Shown: piece after piece, positions 1-9,088 of the stretch
Numbering within the stretch: position 1 is the first letter of the stretch
Layout: the number at the start of each line of letters is the position of its first letter
NCBI RefSeq assembly: GCF_001684335.1
Contig: NZ_LOIC01000082.1
Span: 106,439-170,438, forward strand
From: Photorhabdus namnaonensis
GTDB taxonomy: Bacteria; Pseudomonadota; Gammaproteobacteria; Enterobacterales; Enterobacteriaceae
Reading direction: 5' to 3'
Length of the DNA stretch: 64,000 nt
The notes under the pieces: model-generated
What the model saw: the letters and a program-made list of their open reading frames with translations, nothing else
Databases searched by the model: none
Told to the model about the DNA's origin: nothing
Translations under genes and position numbers: made by a program

Positions 1-1016
1 AGATCCAGTCTTTCTTTAGCATTAAATTTCTTCATCACGGGAATGATTTCTTTGTGGTAATTATCTAACAGATTCCGGCGTGTTCCTTCGTCTTTATGTA
101 AATGAGCACAGGCTTGGCAGGGATGAACGATTTTTTCCAGATTAATGTTGCTATCCAGTGGGCGATATTTTTTTAGGATCTTGTATGGTCCTTCTGTTCT
201 TAACCATACTTTCATAAAGTCTTCTTCCTGACCTTTAAAAAGTTGAGATACATCGCTTCCTTGCAAACGACCAAGTTTCATTTCGGGAATATGCTCTAAT
301 GTCAGCCCACAACAAGCGGAAATTTCACCGTGTGGTGTTAGTACAATATTTTCAAAGACCTGATCGCACCCTTTTGCCAATTGCTGATCCCGGTTTGGCA
401 CATCTTTTCGTTCTTCACTGGTGTCATAGAACGGCATCCAGGTATTTCGTTGTAAATTAATCTTGTTTTGTTCTTTCAGGCGTTTAATGACTGGGTTCTG
501 TGTGATTTGCGTCGCGATGGCGGAATCAGCGGTATCCTGTTCTACGGTAATCAGTGTTGTAATATTTTGTTCAGCTAATGCTTCTGCCGCTGTAACTACA
601 CTGTCAAGAGGAATCCATTCACTGTGATCTTTCCCGGTGCTGATGTTTATTTCTGTGATGCCGGCAGCTATTAAATCTTGGGCGATTTTTTGCGCTTTCT
701 CTCTATTTTTTCCCCAATAACCATTAGTCACGCAACGGGTCAATAAGCCATGATCTGAGGCAAAGCGAATAGCTTCAATCAGATCTTTACCCAGTAGGAA
801 ACATTCACCACCACTGAAAACGATGAGCTTTAGCCCCGGAAAATTCGCTTTTGAGTGTGTAATAAATTGTTTGATTTCATCCAGGCTTAAACGTGCTTTT
901 ACCGAGGGATTACATTCAAAACAACATTCTTTGCAAGCTGCATTGCAAGTATATGTTGTGATCACAGTGGCAGTATTCGGATATTGCTCCCAATACCCGG
1001 GAGGAAAGCATGACAT
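1..1016 (-). CDS. Radical SAM protein with SPASM-like C-terminal cysteines (3' end outside window)
   Basis: The minus strand reads open from an ATG at 1016 to the window edge (about 338 codons seen). An AAAGGGG ribosome binding site sits just upstream of the ATG. Residues 24-31 read CNAACKEC, the CX3CX2C motif that binds the radical SAM [4Fe-4S] cluster, and two further cysteines follow at once. Near residue 53 is a GGE motif (VFSGGE) typical of SAM binding. The second half has a CCG motif after a TPHGEIS stretch, then a CQAC pair, which resemble the auxiliary-cluster cysteines of SPASM/twitch proteins. Such proteins often modify peptides or act as anaerobic maturases, but the substrate cannot be named here. 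It is divergent from the DHB cassette. The family call is firm; the function is unknown. Confidence 0.85.
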   Translation of the reverse strand, partial: MSCFPPGYWEQYPNTATVITTYTCNAACKECCFECNPSVKARLSLDEIKQFITHSKANFPGLKLIVFSGGECFLLGKDLIEAIRFASDHGLLTRCVTNGYWGKNREKAQKIAQDLIAAGITEINISTGKDHSEWIPLDSVVTAAEALAEQNITTLITVEQDTADSAIATQITQNPVIKRLKEQNKINLQRNTWMPFYDTSEERKDVPNRDQQLAKGCDQVFENIVLTPHGEISACCGLTLEHIPEMKLGRLQGSDVSQLFKGQEEDFMKVWLRTEGPYKILKKYRPLDSNINLEKIVHPCQACAHLHKDEGTRRNLLDNYHKEIIPVMKKFNAKERLD

Positions 1017-1128
1017 AATCTACCCCTTTTAAATTAAAGGTTATACGCTACTAACTATTAGCAGTATGAGTTTATTTTGCAATATATTTAGTCATATAAA
1101 TTTGTATTTTGAGCGCTTGCACTAATTA

Positions 1129-1267
1129 CCTATCCCAATAGGGCTATTTTATTTGCCATTTTGAACCTGGGCAGTGCTCAAAATCCTCACGTACTACGTG
1201 TACGCTCCGGTTTTTCCGCGCTGTCCGTGTTCAAACTGTCTCCAACAATTACGCCTATTTGGATAGG
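1129..1267. repeat. MITE-like palindromic repeat, 139 bp
   Basis: The ends are CCTATCCCAATAGG (1129-1142) and CCTATTTGGATAGG (1254-1267), inverted repeats matching at 13 of 14 positions. Inside, a second pair of arms (TTTGAACCTGGGCAGTGC and GCGCTGTCCGTGTTCAAA) can pair, and the centre holds a near-palindrome CACGTACTACGTG. The whole element could form one long hairpin or cruciform. It is too short to code for a transposase. It looks like a dispersed enterobacterial intergenic repeat, but I see no second copy in this window. Confidence 0.7.
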
Positions 1268-1357
1268 CTGTAAGTATGACTTGTTATGAAATGTATTTAT
1301 TTAGAGGCGGCTCACAAAATAAGGATCGAAATATTTCTGGTTAAGGATAAAGTAAAT

Positions 1358-1414
1358 ATGTATAAACAGTCGTTGACGATTGTTCAAGGTATTGAATATT
1401 CATATAAGGAATAA
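1358..1414 (+). CDS. Possible 18-aa leader peptide ahead of entE-like gene
   Basis: An ATG at 1358 follows a good AAGGA site (spacing about 10). The frame runs 18 codons (MYKQSLTIVQGIEYSYKE) and stops 4 bases before the ATG of the entE-like gene. Three of the 18 residues are tyrosine. The tight spacing would allow translational coupling. It could equally be chance or the tail of a lost gene, as no homologue is known to me. Confidence 0.3.
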   Translation: MYKQSLTIVQGIEYSYKE

Positions 1415-1418
1415 AATC

Positions 1419-3053
1419 ATGTCTATTGAATTTACACATTGGCCGGTTGAATTAGCAGAACGTTATCGTGAAAAGGGTTATTGGCTTGGAAAACCCTTAA
1501 CTGACATACTTTATAAACAATGTCAGATACAACCTGAAGCTATTGCTATTATCTGTGGTGATCGTAAATTTAGTTATCATCAACTTGATCAACAATCCTC
1601 TGCATTAGCCACAAATCTCACTTTAGCGGGAATAAAGCGAGGTGATACTGCTATCGTACAATTACCGAATATAGCTGAATTTTATATTACGTTTTTTGCG
1701 CTCCTAAAAATGGGAGTAGTACCTATTAATGCATTATTTAGCCATAATAAACTGGAGTTACTTTCTTATGCACAGCAAATTGATCCAAGTTTGATTGTAC
1801 TTTCGTCAGAGCATTCACTTTTGCAGAATAGTGATTTCCTAGAGCAATTAAAAACAGATTGCCCACGGCTGAGAAATATCGTCATTGATGGTCGGAAAAT
1901 ACAATATACCAATGAGTTATATACTAATGAATTAAAGCCGTGGTTAGAGTCAACAGATTTATCTTTGAATTTTGAAGCGACATGTTCGGATGAGGTCGCT
2001 TTTTTTCAACTGTCAGGTGGGAGCACAGGAACACCTAAATTAATTCCAAGGACGCATGACGATTACTATTATAGCGTTAGACGCAGTGTTGAAATTTGTG
2101 AGTTGACACAACAAACTCGTTATCTTTGTGCTTTGCCGGCGCAACATAATTATCCGTTGAGTTCTCCGGGGGCGCTTGGCGTATTTTACGCTGGCGGTTG
2201 TGTCATATTAGCGACAGATCCTGGGTCTGCGACCTGCTTTCCTCTAATACGTGAATATCAAGTCACAATGACCTCGCTGGTGCCATCGGCCGTCGCATTA
2301 TGGATTCAGGCGATTAGAAAATACGAATATTCACTGGAAAGTCTTCAACTATTACAAGTCAGTGGAGCAAAGTTAAGTGAAAGTGTGGCGCGAGTGATAC
2401 CGAAACTTTTTTCATGTAAGTTGCAACAGATTTTTGGTATGGCCGAAGGGTTAGTATGTTATACCCGGCTTAATGACGATGATGAACGTATATTTACCAC
2501 TCAGGGGTGTCCAATGAGTGAAGATGATGAGGTGAGTATCGTCGATGATAACGGCAATATACAAGCGCCAGGTTCGACGGGTATGTTAATCGTTCGTGGG
2601 CCATATACATTCCGGGGATATTATAAAAGCCCGAAGCACAATTCGAAGGTATTCGACAAAGAAGGTTTTTATTATTGCGGTGATTTAGCTTATATGACTA
2701 AAGAGGGTTATGTATGTATTGTCGGACGTGAGAAAGATCAAATCAATCGCGGTGGTGAAAAAATTGCTGCGGAAGAAATTGAATCTTTGCTACTCAAACA
2801 TGAAGGTGTTATCCATAGTGCTCTAGTTGCGATGCCTGATCCTTTGTTGGGGGAAAAAAGTTGTGCTTTTATCGTGGCGGCTGATCCGAATATAACCGGG
2901 TTGCAACTGCGGAAATATTTAAGGGGGTTAGGAATTGCTGAGTATAAATTGCCTGATCGCTTTGAGATGATTGATGTTATGCCTGTTACACCGGTTGGCA
3001 AGATTAATAAACTATTATTAAGAAAACTCATTCGAGATAAATTAGAAAATTAA
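1419..3053 (+). CDS. entE: 2,3-dihydroxybenzoate-AMP ligase (EntE/DhbE family)
   Basis: EntE-type enzymes activate 2,3-dihydroxybenzoate (DHB) with ATP as the acyl-adenylate and load it on an aryl carrier protein for catechol siderophores. The 544-residue product follows E. coli EntE closely from the start (MSIEFTHWPVELAERYREKGYW). It has the AMP-binding core SGGSTGTPKLIPRTH near residue 190, the FGMAEG motif, GDLAYM and the C-terminal GREKDQINRGGEKIAAEEIE, which carries conserved lysines. The ATG at 1419 was chosen because AAGGA lies 8 bases before it and the EntE N-terminus begins there; an upstream TTG is in frame but lacks support. It is first in a three-gene cassette with isochorismatase and EntA. 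No carrier protein or condensation enzyme is nearby, so the destination of the DHB-adenylate is unclear. Confidence 0.92.
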   Translation: MSIEFTHWPVELAERYREKGYWLGKPLTDILYKQCQIQPEAIAIICGDRKFSYHQLDQQSSALATNLTLAGIKRGDTAIVQLPNIAEFYITFFALLKMGVVPINALFSHNKLELLSYAQQIDPSLIVLSSEHSLLQNSDFLEQLKTDCPRLRNIVIDGRKIQYTNELYTNELKPWLESTDLSLNFEATCSDEVAFFQLSGGSTGTPKLIPRTHDDYYYSVRRSVEICELTQQTRYLCALPAQHNYPLSSPGALGVFYAGGCVILATDPGSATCFPLIREYQVTMTSLVPSAVALWIQAIRKYEYSLESLQLLQVSGAKLSESVARVIPKLFSCKLQQIFGMAEGLVCYTRLNDDDERIFTTQGCPMSEDDEVSIVDDNGNIQAPGSTGMLIVRGPYTFRGYYKSPKHNSKVFDKEGFYYCGDLAYMTKEGYVCIVGREKDQINRGGEKIAAEEIESLLLKHEGVIHSALVAMPDPLLGEKSCAFIVAADPNITGLQLRKYLRGLGIAEYKLPDRFEMIDVMPVTPVGKINKLLLRKLIRDKLEN

Positions 3054-3075
3054 TTAATGATATGAAGGTATTGAA

Positions 3076-3720
3076 ATGACCATTCCATCATTGAAAAATT
3101 ATAAGCTACCTCAGCCGAAAGATTTTCCAGGCAATAAAGCCTCCTGGTTATTCGAGCCCCATAAAGCAATTTTGCTTATTCATGATATGCAGGACTATTT
3201 CTTGCAATTTTTCGGTAATAATAGTCCTTTAGTTAATAAATTAATTGAAAATATTCATTTGTTGAAACTATTTTGTAAAGAAAAAGAGATTCCCATTATA
3301 TATACAGCGCAACCTAAAGTACAAAGTGATGAAGAGCGCGCATTACTTAATGATATATGGGGAGCTGGCTTAAATAGAACACCTCATTTACAGAATATCA
3401 ACCATGCTTTAGCCCCTAATAGCGATGATATTGTGATAGTTAAGTGGCGTTATAGTGCATTTCAACGTTCTTCGCTGGAAAAAAATATAAAAGAGTTAGG
3501 GAGAGATCAATTAATTATTTGCGGAGTGTACGGACATATTGGTTGCATGATTACTGCGGTTGACGCATTCATGAGAGATATAAAGCCTTTTTTAGTGGGT
3601 GATGCGATAGCGGATTTTACGCTGGAAGATCACTTTATGGCTTTAAAATATGTTGCTGAAAAATCAGGAATGGTTATGAGTACTAAAGAAATAATTTCAT
3701 CAGTAAATTCTGATAAATAG
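3076..3720 (+). CDS. Isochorismatase, EntB-like but without the aryl carrier domain
   Basis: The 214-residue protein matches the N-terminal isochorismatase half of EntB. Shared landmarks are [10 protein letters not shown] near residue 35 with the catalytic Asp, [20 protein letters not shown] and GVYGHIGCM near residue 155. Isochorismatase removes pyruvate from isochorismate to give 2,3-dihydro-DHB. E. coli EntB is about 285 residues, with a C-terminal aryl carrier protein (ArCP) bearing a phosphopantetheine serine. Here the protein stops cleanly after the catalytic domain, so the ArCP is absent rather than frameshifted. The start ATG follows GAAGGT, 22 bp after the entE stop. The enzyme call is firm; loss of the carrier suggests free DHB, or a carrier encoded elsewhere. 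Confidence 0.9.
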   Translation: MTIPSLKNYKLPQPKDFPGNKASWLFEPHKAILLIHDMQDYFLQFFGNNSPLVNKLIENIHLLKLFCKEKEIPIIYTAQPKVQSDEERALLNDIWGAGLNRTPHLQNINHALAPNSDDIVIVKWRYSAFQRSSLEKNIKELGRDQLIICGVYGHIGCMITAVDAFMRDIKPFLVGDAIADFTLEDHFMALKYVAEKSGMVMSTKEIISSVNSDK

Positions 3721-3766
3721 AATTTATAAAAAGTGAGTAATAAATCGCTATCAAAGAAGAAATAAT

Positions 3767-4537
3767 ATGCAAAATAAACAAAATTTACAGATGGATTTTA
3801 GCCGTAAAACCGTCTGGGTAACGGGAGCGGCACGTGGCATTGGTGAACAAATTGCCCGTGATTTTACCGCGCTTGGTGCTAATGTAATAGGTTTCGATCG
3901 CGTATTTGAGCAAGATAATTTGCCTTATCAATGTATACAACTCGATATTAGTGATCCAGAAAAGGTCGAAATGATTTGTTCCCAACAACTGTCTATCTCA
4001 GCCAAATTAGATATTTTGGTTAATGCTGCCGGTATATTGCAATTGGGAAATATTGATGAGCTAAATATAAGTGACTGGCATCGTTGTATTAATGTCAATG
4101 CTTCAGGGGCTTTTTATCTATTTCATACTGTGGTTCCCCATTTTAAACGTCAGCGCAGTGGCGCTATTATCAGCATTAGCTCTAATGCGGCACATGTTCC
4201 ACGTATGCGAATGGCGGCTTATTGTGCATCAAAATCAGCACTGACAAGTTTAACGCATTGTGTTGGGTTAGAACTCGCGCCGTTTGGTGTACGTTGTAAT
4301 GTTGTATCGCCGGGTTCGACGGATACGCCTATGCAGCGTTCCATGTGGAAAACTGATGATGATGAAAAAAATACGATTAACGGGTATCCTGAGCAATATA
4401 AATTGGGTATTCCCCTGGGTAAGATTGCAAACGTTAATGAAATTTCACATACCGTACTCTTCTTGTCTTCTGATTTGGCAAGCCATATAACGCTACAGGA
4501 TATTGTGGTTGATGGTGGTGCGACGTTAGCTTGTTAA
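3767..4537 (+). CDS. entA: 2,3-dihydro-2,3-dihydroxybenzoate dehydrogenase (EntA)
   Basis: This short-chain dehydrogenase oxidises 2,3-dihydro-DHB to 2,3-DHB with NAD+. The N-terminal nucleotide-binding motif TGAARGIG lies near residues 20-27, NAAG near 87, and the catalytic pair is in AYCASK near residue 149. The C-terminus (TLQDIVVDGGATL) is EntA-like. Length is 256, against 248 in E. coli, because of an eight-residue N-terminal extension; a second ATG at 3791 would give the usual length but has no ribosome site. It is the last gene of the DHB cassette. No isochorismate synthase (EntC) accompanies it, so isochorismate must come from another gene such as menF. Confidence 0.9.
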   Translation: MQNKQNLQMDFSRKTVWVTGAARGIGEQIARDFTALGANVIGFDRVFEQDNLPYQCIQLDISDPEKVEMICSQQLSISAKLDILVNAAGILQLGNIDELNISDWHRCINVNASGAFYLFHTVVPHFKRQRSGAIISISSNAAHVPRMRMAAYCASKSALTSLTHCVGLELAPFGVRCNVVSPGSTDTPMQRSMWKTDDDEKNTINGYPEQYKLGIPLGKIANVNEISHTVLFLSSDLASHITLQDIVVDGGATLAC

Positions 4538-4595
4538 TTGTTTGAATTAATACGAAAATACCCGTTGTTTCTGTAATATAAGGAAAAATTGCCCT

Positions 4596-4615
4596 AGCCT
4601 AAACAGGATTAGGCT
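4596..4615 (+). terminator. Hairpin after the DHB cassette
   Basis: AGCCTAA and TTAGGCT form a 7-bp stem around a 6-base loop, 58 bp after entA. There is no clean T-run, so termination is possible but weak. Confidence 0.4.
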
Positions 4616-4640
4616 GTTGTGTTATAGGGTATTGAAATCT

Positions 4641-5093
4641 ATGAGTCATCTCGATCCTACTTTACTGGTGCTGCTCGTGTTGGCAGCACTGGGCATCATC
4701 AGCCACAACATGACCGTCACGCTTGCGATGTTGCTCTTGCTGGTTATCCGCATAACGCCACTGAATCATTTTTTCCCGTGGGTGGAAAAATATGGGTTGA
4801 CCATCGGTGTACTTATTTTGACTGTGGGAGTCATGGCGCCTATCGCCAGTGGAAAAATTACGGTACAGGCTGTCCTTAACTCGTTTATGAATTGGAAATC
4901 GTTACTGGCGATAGTGATAGGTGTATTAGTGTCATGGTTAGGGAGTCGGGGTGTTTCACTCATGTCTAATCAGCCATCGACAGTCGCGGGTTTGCTGGTG
5001 GGAACGGTATTAGGCGTTGCCCTGTTTAAAGGTGTTCCTGTGGGGCCGCTGATTGCCGCGGGGATTTTGTCATTGTTGATTGGTAAATCATAG
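4641..5093 (+). CDS. yeaL: DUF441 inner membrane protein YeaL
   Basis: The 150-residue hydrophobic protein matches E. coli YeaL (DUF441/UPF0756) along its length. Conserved blocks are [47 protein letters not shown] and [10 protein letters not shown]. Four or so membrane helices are visible. Function is unknown. The start at 4641 was chosen by homology (E. coli protein is 148 residues); an in-frame TTG at 4617 would add eight residues. It ends 5 bp before tmcA, so the two are probably co-transcribed. Confidence 0.88.
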   Translation: MSHLDPTLLVLLVLAALGIISHNMTVTLAMLLLLVIRITPLNHFFPWVEKYGLTIGVLILTVGVMAPIASGKITVQAVLNSFMNWKSLLAIVIGVLVSWLGSRGVSLMSNQPSTVAGLLVGTVLGVALFKGVPVGPLIAAGILSLLIGKS

Positions 5094-5098
5094 CCGTT

Positions 5099-7090
5099 AT
5101 GTTGTCAGAACTGAGTGTGATACAGACGGAAATGCAGCAGCAGGGATTACGTCGTTTGCTGGTATTGAGTGGGGATTATCATTGGTGCTATTTACAGGCT
5201 AATGAGTTACAGCGGAGATTTACTGGTGATTGGTTATGGATCTCTTATCGTGAACAGAATGCTGTGTCGCCAGAAAAGGCGGTCAGTTTATTAGGCCAGG
5301 AATATCTGCACGGAATATTTGACGCTACCGAAGGTTTTAATGCGGAAGCTCTGGCGATATTAGCAGGCACATTGAAAGCTGGAAGTTGGTTGGTGATGAT
5401 GGTTCCATTTTGGCGCCAATGGCGTTATCAACCAGATAAGGATAGCGCACGTTGGAACGAACAGTTAGATGCTATGCCAACGCCGCATTTTGTTCAGCAT
5501 ATTCAGCAGCAAATTGTTAGCGATTCTCAAGTTTTGCTCTGGCTGCAAAATGATCCCTTATGCATCCCTGAATTTCTACAGTACAGCGCGTGGCAACTGC
5601 CTGATGGCAACCCAACTGTCAGCCAACATGCCATTTTGGTTCGACTTTTGCGGGCAAATCGGGGGGTATGGGTCATTACTGCGCCAAGAGGGCGAGGTAA
5701 ATCGACACTTGCTGGTATGTTAATGCAGCAATGGCAGGGAAATTGCTGGCTAACCGCACCAGCGAAGGCGACAACCGAAGTTATCAGGCGCTATGCGGGG
5801 GACAAGGGAAAATTCTGGGCCGTAGATAGTTTGCTCAAATATTGTAGACAAAATAACGTATCAGATATTGATTGGTTGCTTATCGATGAAGCCGCTGCCA
5901 TTCCAATGCCGCAATTGTCTGAGTTGATCAGCTATTTTCCCCGAATATTATTGACCACAACTGTACAGGGATATGAAGGTACCGGGCGCGGATTTTTACT
6001 TAAATTTTGTGTTGGGATTCCTGATAGCCATGTTTTGAACCTGACGGCTCCTGTGCGTTGGGCGGAAAATGATCCGCTGGAAAACTGGTTGGAAAACGCT
6101 TTACTGTTTGAGGATGCCATTCCTGTCAATAATTCTGATCAGGCGATCAGTTATCACGTTTATCATCAGCAACAATGGATTAAACAGCCTGAATTGCTGA
6201 GGCAATTTTACGGCATATTGACCAGTGCTCACTACAAAACTTCACCTTTGGATTTACGGCGTTTACTTGATGCGAAAGGGATGCAATTTGTCGCCGCTCT
6301 TAGAAATAATGCCTTGATGGGGGCTTTATGGATGGTTGAAGAAGGTGGGTTGTCGCCTGAACTGGCACATGAAATATGGGCAGGCAGGCGTCGTCCAAGG
6401 GGAAATCTGGTTGCGCAATCGTTAGCTGCCCATAGTGGTTTACCACAGGCGGCGGTTTTGAAATCTCAACGCATCAGCCGGGTTGCTGTACAGGTTAATA
6501 ATCGCAGACAGGGTATTGCTCAGGGAATGATCGCGTATCAACGGGAGAGGGCGGAAAAACAAGGCGTGGATTTTATTTCTGTCAGCTTTGGCTATACCGC
6601 AGAGCTATGGGCATTGTGGCGGAAATGTGGCTTCCAATTAGTGCGAATGGGAACTCATTTGGAAGCCAGCAGTGGTTGTTATACCGCAATGGCTATTTTT
6701 CCTCTGAGTGAACAGGGGATTGTTCTGGGGATTCAAGCTCATCAACAGCTTGCTCGTGATGCACATTGGCTAGAATCCCAGATTGGATTTAGCTTGCCTG
6801 TTGATTATCAGACTGACCATCATCTTAATCGGCATGATTGGCAGGAACTATCAGGTTTTGCATTTGCTCACCGGCCGCTTTCCGCTTCATTGCCCGCCTT
6901 GCAACGCTTGTTGCTGAACAGTGATTTGCCGTTGATTGCGCTGAGAAATCATCTCCAGCAAGAAATGAGCGTTGAGCAATGTGTCTCTGTATTGAGGTTG
7001 AGTGGCTACAAAGCATTAGTGCAACTCTGGCGGCGAGAAACCGCACAGGCGCTGTTAAGTCTCGATGAGAAACTTGCCAGAGACTGGTAA
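5099..7090 (+). CDS. tmcA: tRNA(Met) cytidine acetyltransferase TmcA
   Basis: TmcA makes N4-acetylcytidine at wobble position 34 of elongator tRNA-Met using acetyl-CoA and ATP or GTP. The 663-residue protein has the family layout: an N-terminal DUF1726 region, an RNA-helicase-like ATPase with Walker A APRGRGKST near residue 195 and a LLIDEAAAIP Walker B near 260, then a GNAT acetyltransferase region (VAVQVNNRRQGIAQGM near 463) and a C-terminal tail. E. coli TmcA is 671 residues. The ATG lies 6 bp after yeaL. In E. coli tmcA (ypfI) also sits next to ypfN and dapE, here convergent on the other strand. Confidence 0.95.
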   Translation: MLSELSVIQTEMQQQGLRRLLVLSGDYHWCYLQANELQRRFTGDWLWISYREQNAVSPEKAVSLLGQEYLHGIFDATEGFNAEALAILAGTLKAGSWLVMMVPFWRQWRYQPDKDSARWNEQLDAMPTPHFVQHIQQQIVSDSQVLLWLQNDPLCIPEFLQYSAWQLPDGNPTVSQHAILVRLLRANRGVWVITAPRGRGKSTLAGMLMQQWQGNCWLTAPAKATTEVIRRYAGDKGKFWAVDSLLKYCRQNNVSDIDWLLIDEAAAIPMPQLSELISYFPRILLTTTVQGYEGTGRGFLLKFCVGIPDSHVLNLTAPVRWAENDPLENWLENALLFEDAIPVNNSDQAISYHVYHQQQWIKQPELLRQFYGILTSAHYKTSPLDLRRLLDAKGMQFVAALRNNALMGALWMVEEGGLSPELAHEIWAGRRRPRGNLVAQSLAAHSGLPQAAVLKSQRISRVAVQVNNRRQGIAQGMIAYQRERAEKQGVDFISVSFGYTAELWALWRKCGFQLVRMGTHLEASSGCYTAMAIFPLSEQGIVLGIQAHQQLARDAHWLESQIGFSLPVDYQTDHHLNRHDWQELSGFAFAHRPLSASLPALQRLLLNSDLPLIALRNHLQQEMSVEQCVSVLRLSGYKALVQLWRRETAQALLSLDEKLARDW

Positions 7091-7097
7091 GAGGGGA

Positions 7098-7286
7098 CTA
7101 CGGTTTTTTCTGTGGCCAATCATCTTCATCATCCCACTTGTTATTGAGATCCCGATGAGGAGGCAGTTCCGGTTTGTTGTCCAGAAATTTTTTCACATCC
7201 AGGCGGCGTAACTCTTTAATGGCATTGAGAAGAACGCCAACCAATAAAATTAAAATAATCCACCAATAATCAGCTAACCATTGCAT
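7098..7286 (-). CDS. ypfN: Small membrane protein YpfN (UPF0370)
   Basis: The 62-residue protein starts with one hydrophobic helix (residues 5-22, [18 protein letters not shown]) and ends in a charged tail rich in Asp, Trp and Lys ([12 protein letters not shown]). This is the YpfN/UPF0370 family, of unknown function. Its ATG overlaps the stop of the upstream M15 peptidase gene (TAATG), so it is translationally coupled to the yffB-dapE operon. Confidence 0.9.
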   Translation of the reverse strand: MQWLADYWWIILILLVGVLLNAIKELRRLDVKKFLDNKPELPPHRDLNNKWDDEDDWPQKKP

Positions 7287-7963
7287 TAGGTTATCTCCTG
7301 CTCAACGTGGAGGTAATTTTCAAATATATAAGGTAAGTTAGCAGATAACCAGTCAATGCCTGCGATGTCATGGTGCTGCCATACATCCAGTAACATTTGT
7401 GGAGTCAGCAATTTTTCCAATTGTTTGGCTAATGGTTGGTAGCTGATATGCCACGGCTCATAAGCGATGCCGCTATTATGACCGACAAAGGGACGGTAAA
7501 AACCGAAATGGGCCATATTCTCGGTTAACCAATGAGTTAATGGTTCGAAATAACCGCCATTTTCATATTCCCAAGGTTCGAGTAATAACTTCTGGTTATC
7601 CGGCAGCATCGTTGGATCATAAATATCCAGCTCTGTTCCCCAGTGATGGCGGCTGCCACCGGGCAGGGCAGACCAACGAAGAATTGCCTTACAGCGTTCT
7701 CCTTCTGATAACTGGGTGATATCCATTGGTTGGCTATTTTCATCCAACACCGGGCGTTCACCACGAAATTTTCCATTCCAGATAGCTTGCTGACGTTGAA
7801 AATCACGGAATGTGCTGGCAGGTTGCAGATTAATTCCGGCCTTTTCAGCGGCTTGTCGCATGGCAAGAAAAGCATTGGCGGCTTCTGGTTGTAATCGGTG
7901 ATTGCCAAAGAGGGAAATCAAGTGACCAGTAGCCAGGCCGGTTAACATATTTGTGGTGATCAC
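7286..7963 (-). CDS. M15 family (VanY-like) D-Ala-D-Ala carboxypeptidase
   Basis: The 225-residue protein has the zinc-site signature of peptidase family M15[10 protein letters not shown] near residue 50, [13 protein letters not shown] near 105 (the HxxxxxxD zinc ligands) and the third ligand in YEPWHISY near 170. Such enzymes trim D-alanine from peptidoglycan peptides. No signal peptide is apparent, which is unusual for a wall enzyme; it may act on recycled cytosolic peptides or be exported another way. Translation probably starts at GTG 7963, which overlaps the dapE stop as GTGA and has GGAG about 14 bases upstream; ATG 7948 is the alternative. It sits between dapE and ypfN, which are adjacent in E. 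coli. Confidence 0.85.
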   Translation of the reverse strand: MITTNMLTGLATGHLISLFGNHRLQPEAANAFLAMRQAAEKAGINLQPASTFRDFQRQQAIWNGKFRGERPVLDENSQPMDITQLSEGERCKAILRWSALPGGSRHHWGTELDIYDPTMLPDNQKLLLEPWEYENGGYFEPLTHWLTENMAHFGFYRPFVGHNSGIAYEPWHISYQPLAKQLEKLLTPQMLLDVWQHHDIAGIDWLSANLPYIFENYLHVEQEIT

Positions 7964-9087
7964 TGGATTAGCTGCTCCATCACGCGTTGATAAATCCGGC
8001 TGAGTTGTTGCAGATCGGCGGCGCTAACGGATTCATTAACTTTATGAATTGTTGAGTTGAGTGGCCCCAGTTCGACAACTTGAGCGCCCATCTGGGCGAT
8101 AAATCGGCCATCGGAGGTACCGCCACTGGTAGATAATTCAGGTTGGTAGCCGCAATACTGGTCTATTGCCTGTATGACAGCATTGACTAACTCACCTTTG
8201 GCTGTCAGAAAGGGCTGGCCTGCCAGTATCCACTCAATCGTGTAATTCAGGTGGTGATTTTTTAGGATAGTTTCAACTTGTTCACGAATTTGGCTATCAG
8301 TCAGTTCTGTACTGAAACGGAAATTAAATTGAACTTGCACATTTCCAGGGATCACATTATGGCTGCCTGTTCCTGCGTGAATATTGGCAATTTGCATACT
8401 AGTCGCCGGGAAAAATTCGTTTCCTTCATCCCAGTGTGTATTGACCAGTGTCTGTAAAGCGGGAAGGACACGGTGGATTGGGTTATCAGCTAAATGCGGA
8501 TAGGCAACGTGGCCTTGAATACCGTGGACGGTGAGATTCGCAGTAAGGGAACCGCGACGGCCATTTTTCACCATATCGCCAAGGCGATGCTGGCTAGAAG
8601 GCTCGCCGATCAGGCAATAATCTAATCGTTCATTGCGGGACATCAACGCTTCAACCACTTTAACGGTGCCGTGGGTGGCTTTTGCTTCCTCGTCTGAAGT
8701 AATAAGGAAGGCCAGACGACCATTATGGTTGGGGTGGGCGGCAATAAAACGTTCAGCAGCGACAATCATAGCCGCTAATGAGCCTTTCATATCTGCCGCT
8801 CCCCGGCCATATAACATGCCATTGCGGATAGTTGGCTCAAATGGGGGATATTCCCATTGAGATTCATCGCCCGCCGGGACGACATCAGTGTGTCCGGCAA
8901 AGGCTAACGTCGGGCCTGTGCCGCGATAGGCCCAAAAATTGTTTGTATCGCCAAAGGGCATCCGTTCAACGGTAAAGCCAATTGCTTGCAAGTGGGCGAT
9001 TATAATATCTTGGCAACCTCTATCGTCCGGGCTGACAGAGGGTTGCTTGATGAGTTGTTGTGCAAGTTCAATTACAGGACAAGTCAT
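7960..9087 (-). CDS. dapE: Succinyl-diaminopimelate desuccinylase DapE
   Basis: DapE hydrolyses N-succinyl-LL-2,6-diaminopimelate to LL-diaminopimelate and succinate in lysine and peptidoglycan precursor synthesis. From [20 protein letters not shown] the product is 375 residues, the same as E. coli. Dinuclear zinc ligand motifs are visible: [10 protein letters not shown] near 67, GRGAADMKG near 97, [10 protein letters not shown] near 135 and the C-terminal STIHKVNE. The start at 9087 was chosen by homology; a longer in-frame start at 9123 would overlap yffB. The ATG begins one base after the yffB stop, and the gene overlaps the following M15 peptidase gene by 4 bp. Confidence 0.96.
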   Translation of the reverse strand: MTCPVIELAQQLIKQPSVSPDDRGCQDIIIAHLQAIGFTVERMPFGDTNNFWAYRGTGPTLAFAGHTDVVPAGDESQWEYPPFEPTIRNGMLYGRGAADMKGSLAAMIVAAERFIAAHPNHNGRLAFLITSDEEAKATHGTVKVVEALMSRNERLDYCLIGEPSSQHRLGDMVKNGRRGSLTANLTVHGIQGHVAYPHLADNPIHRVLPALQTLVNTHWDEGNEFFPATSMQIANIHAGTGSHNVIPGNVQVQFNFRFSTELTDSQIREQVETILKNHHLNYTIEWILAGQPFLTAKGELVNAVIQAIDQYCGYQPELSTSGGTSDGRFIAQMGAQVVELGPLNSTIHKVNESVSAADLQQLSRIYQRVMEQLIQ

Positions 9088-9088
9088 T

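Larger units (their letters stand above)
1017..1418. other. Divergent intergenic region with a MITE-like repeat
   Basis: This 400-bp region separates the radical SAM gene from the entE-like gene. It holds the 139-bp inverted-repeat element at 1129-1267 and a short leader-like ORF at 1358-1414. I searched by eye for a Fur box in front of the DHB genes and found none. Confidence 0.6.

Noticed and set aside
823..1032. Plus-strand ORF of 69 residues
   Set aside because: It is antisense to the radical SAM gene, whose cysteine motif and ribosome site are clear on the minus strand.
7286..7963. M15 peptidase as a VanX/VanY resistance gene
   Set aside because: It lies inside the conserved yffB-dapE-ypfN operon with coupled starts and there is no van regulator; a housekeeping wall-recycling role is more likely.
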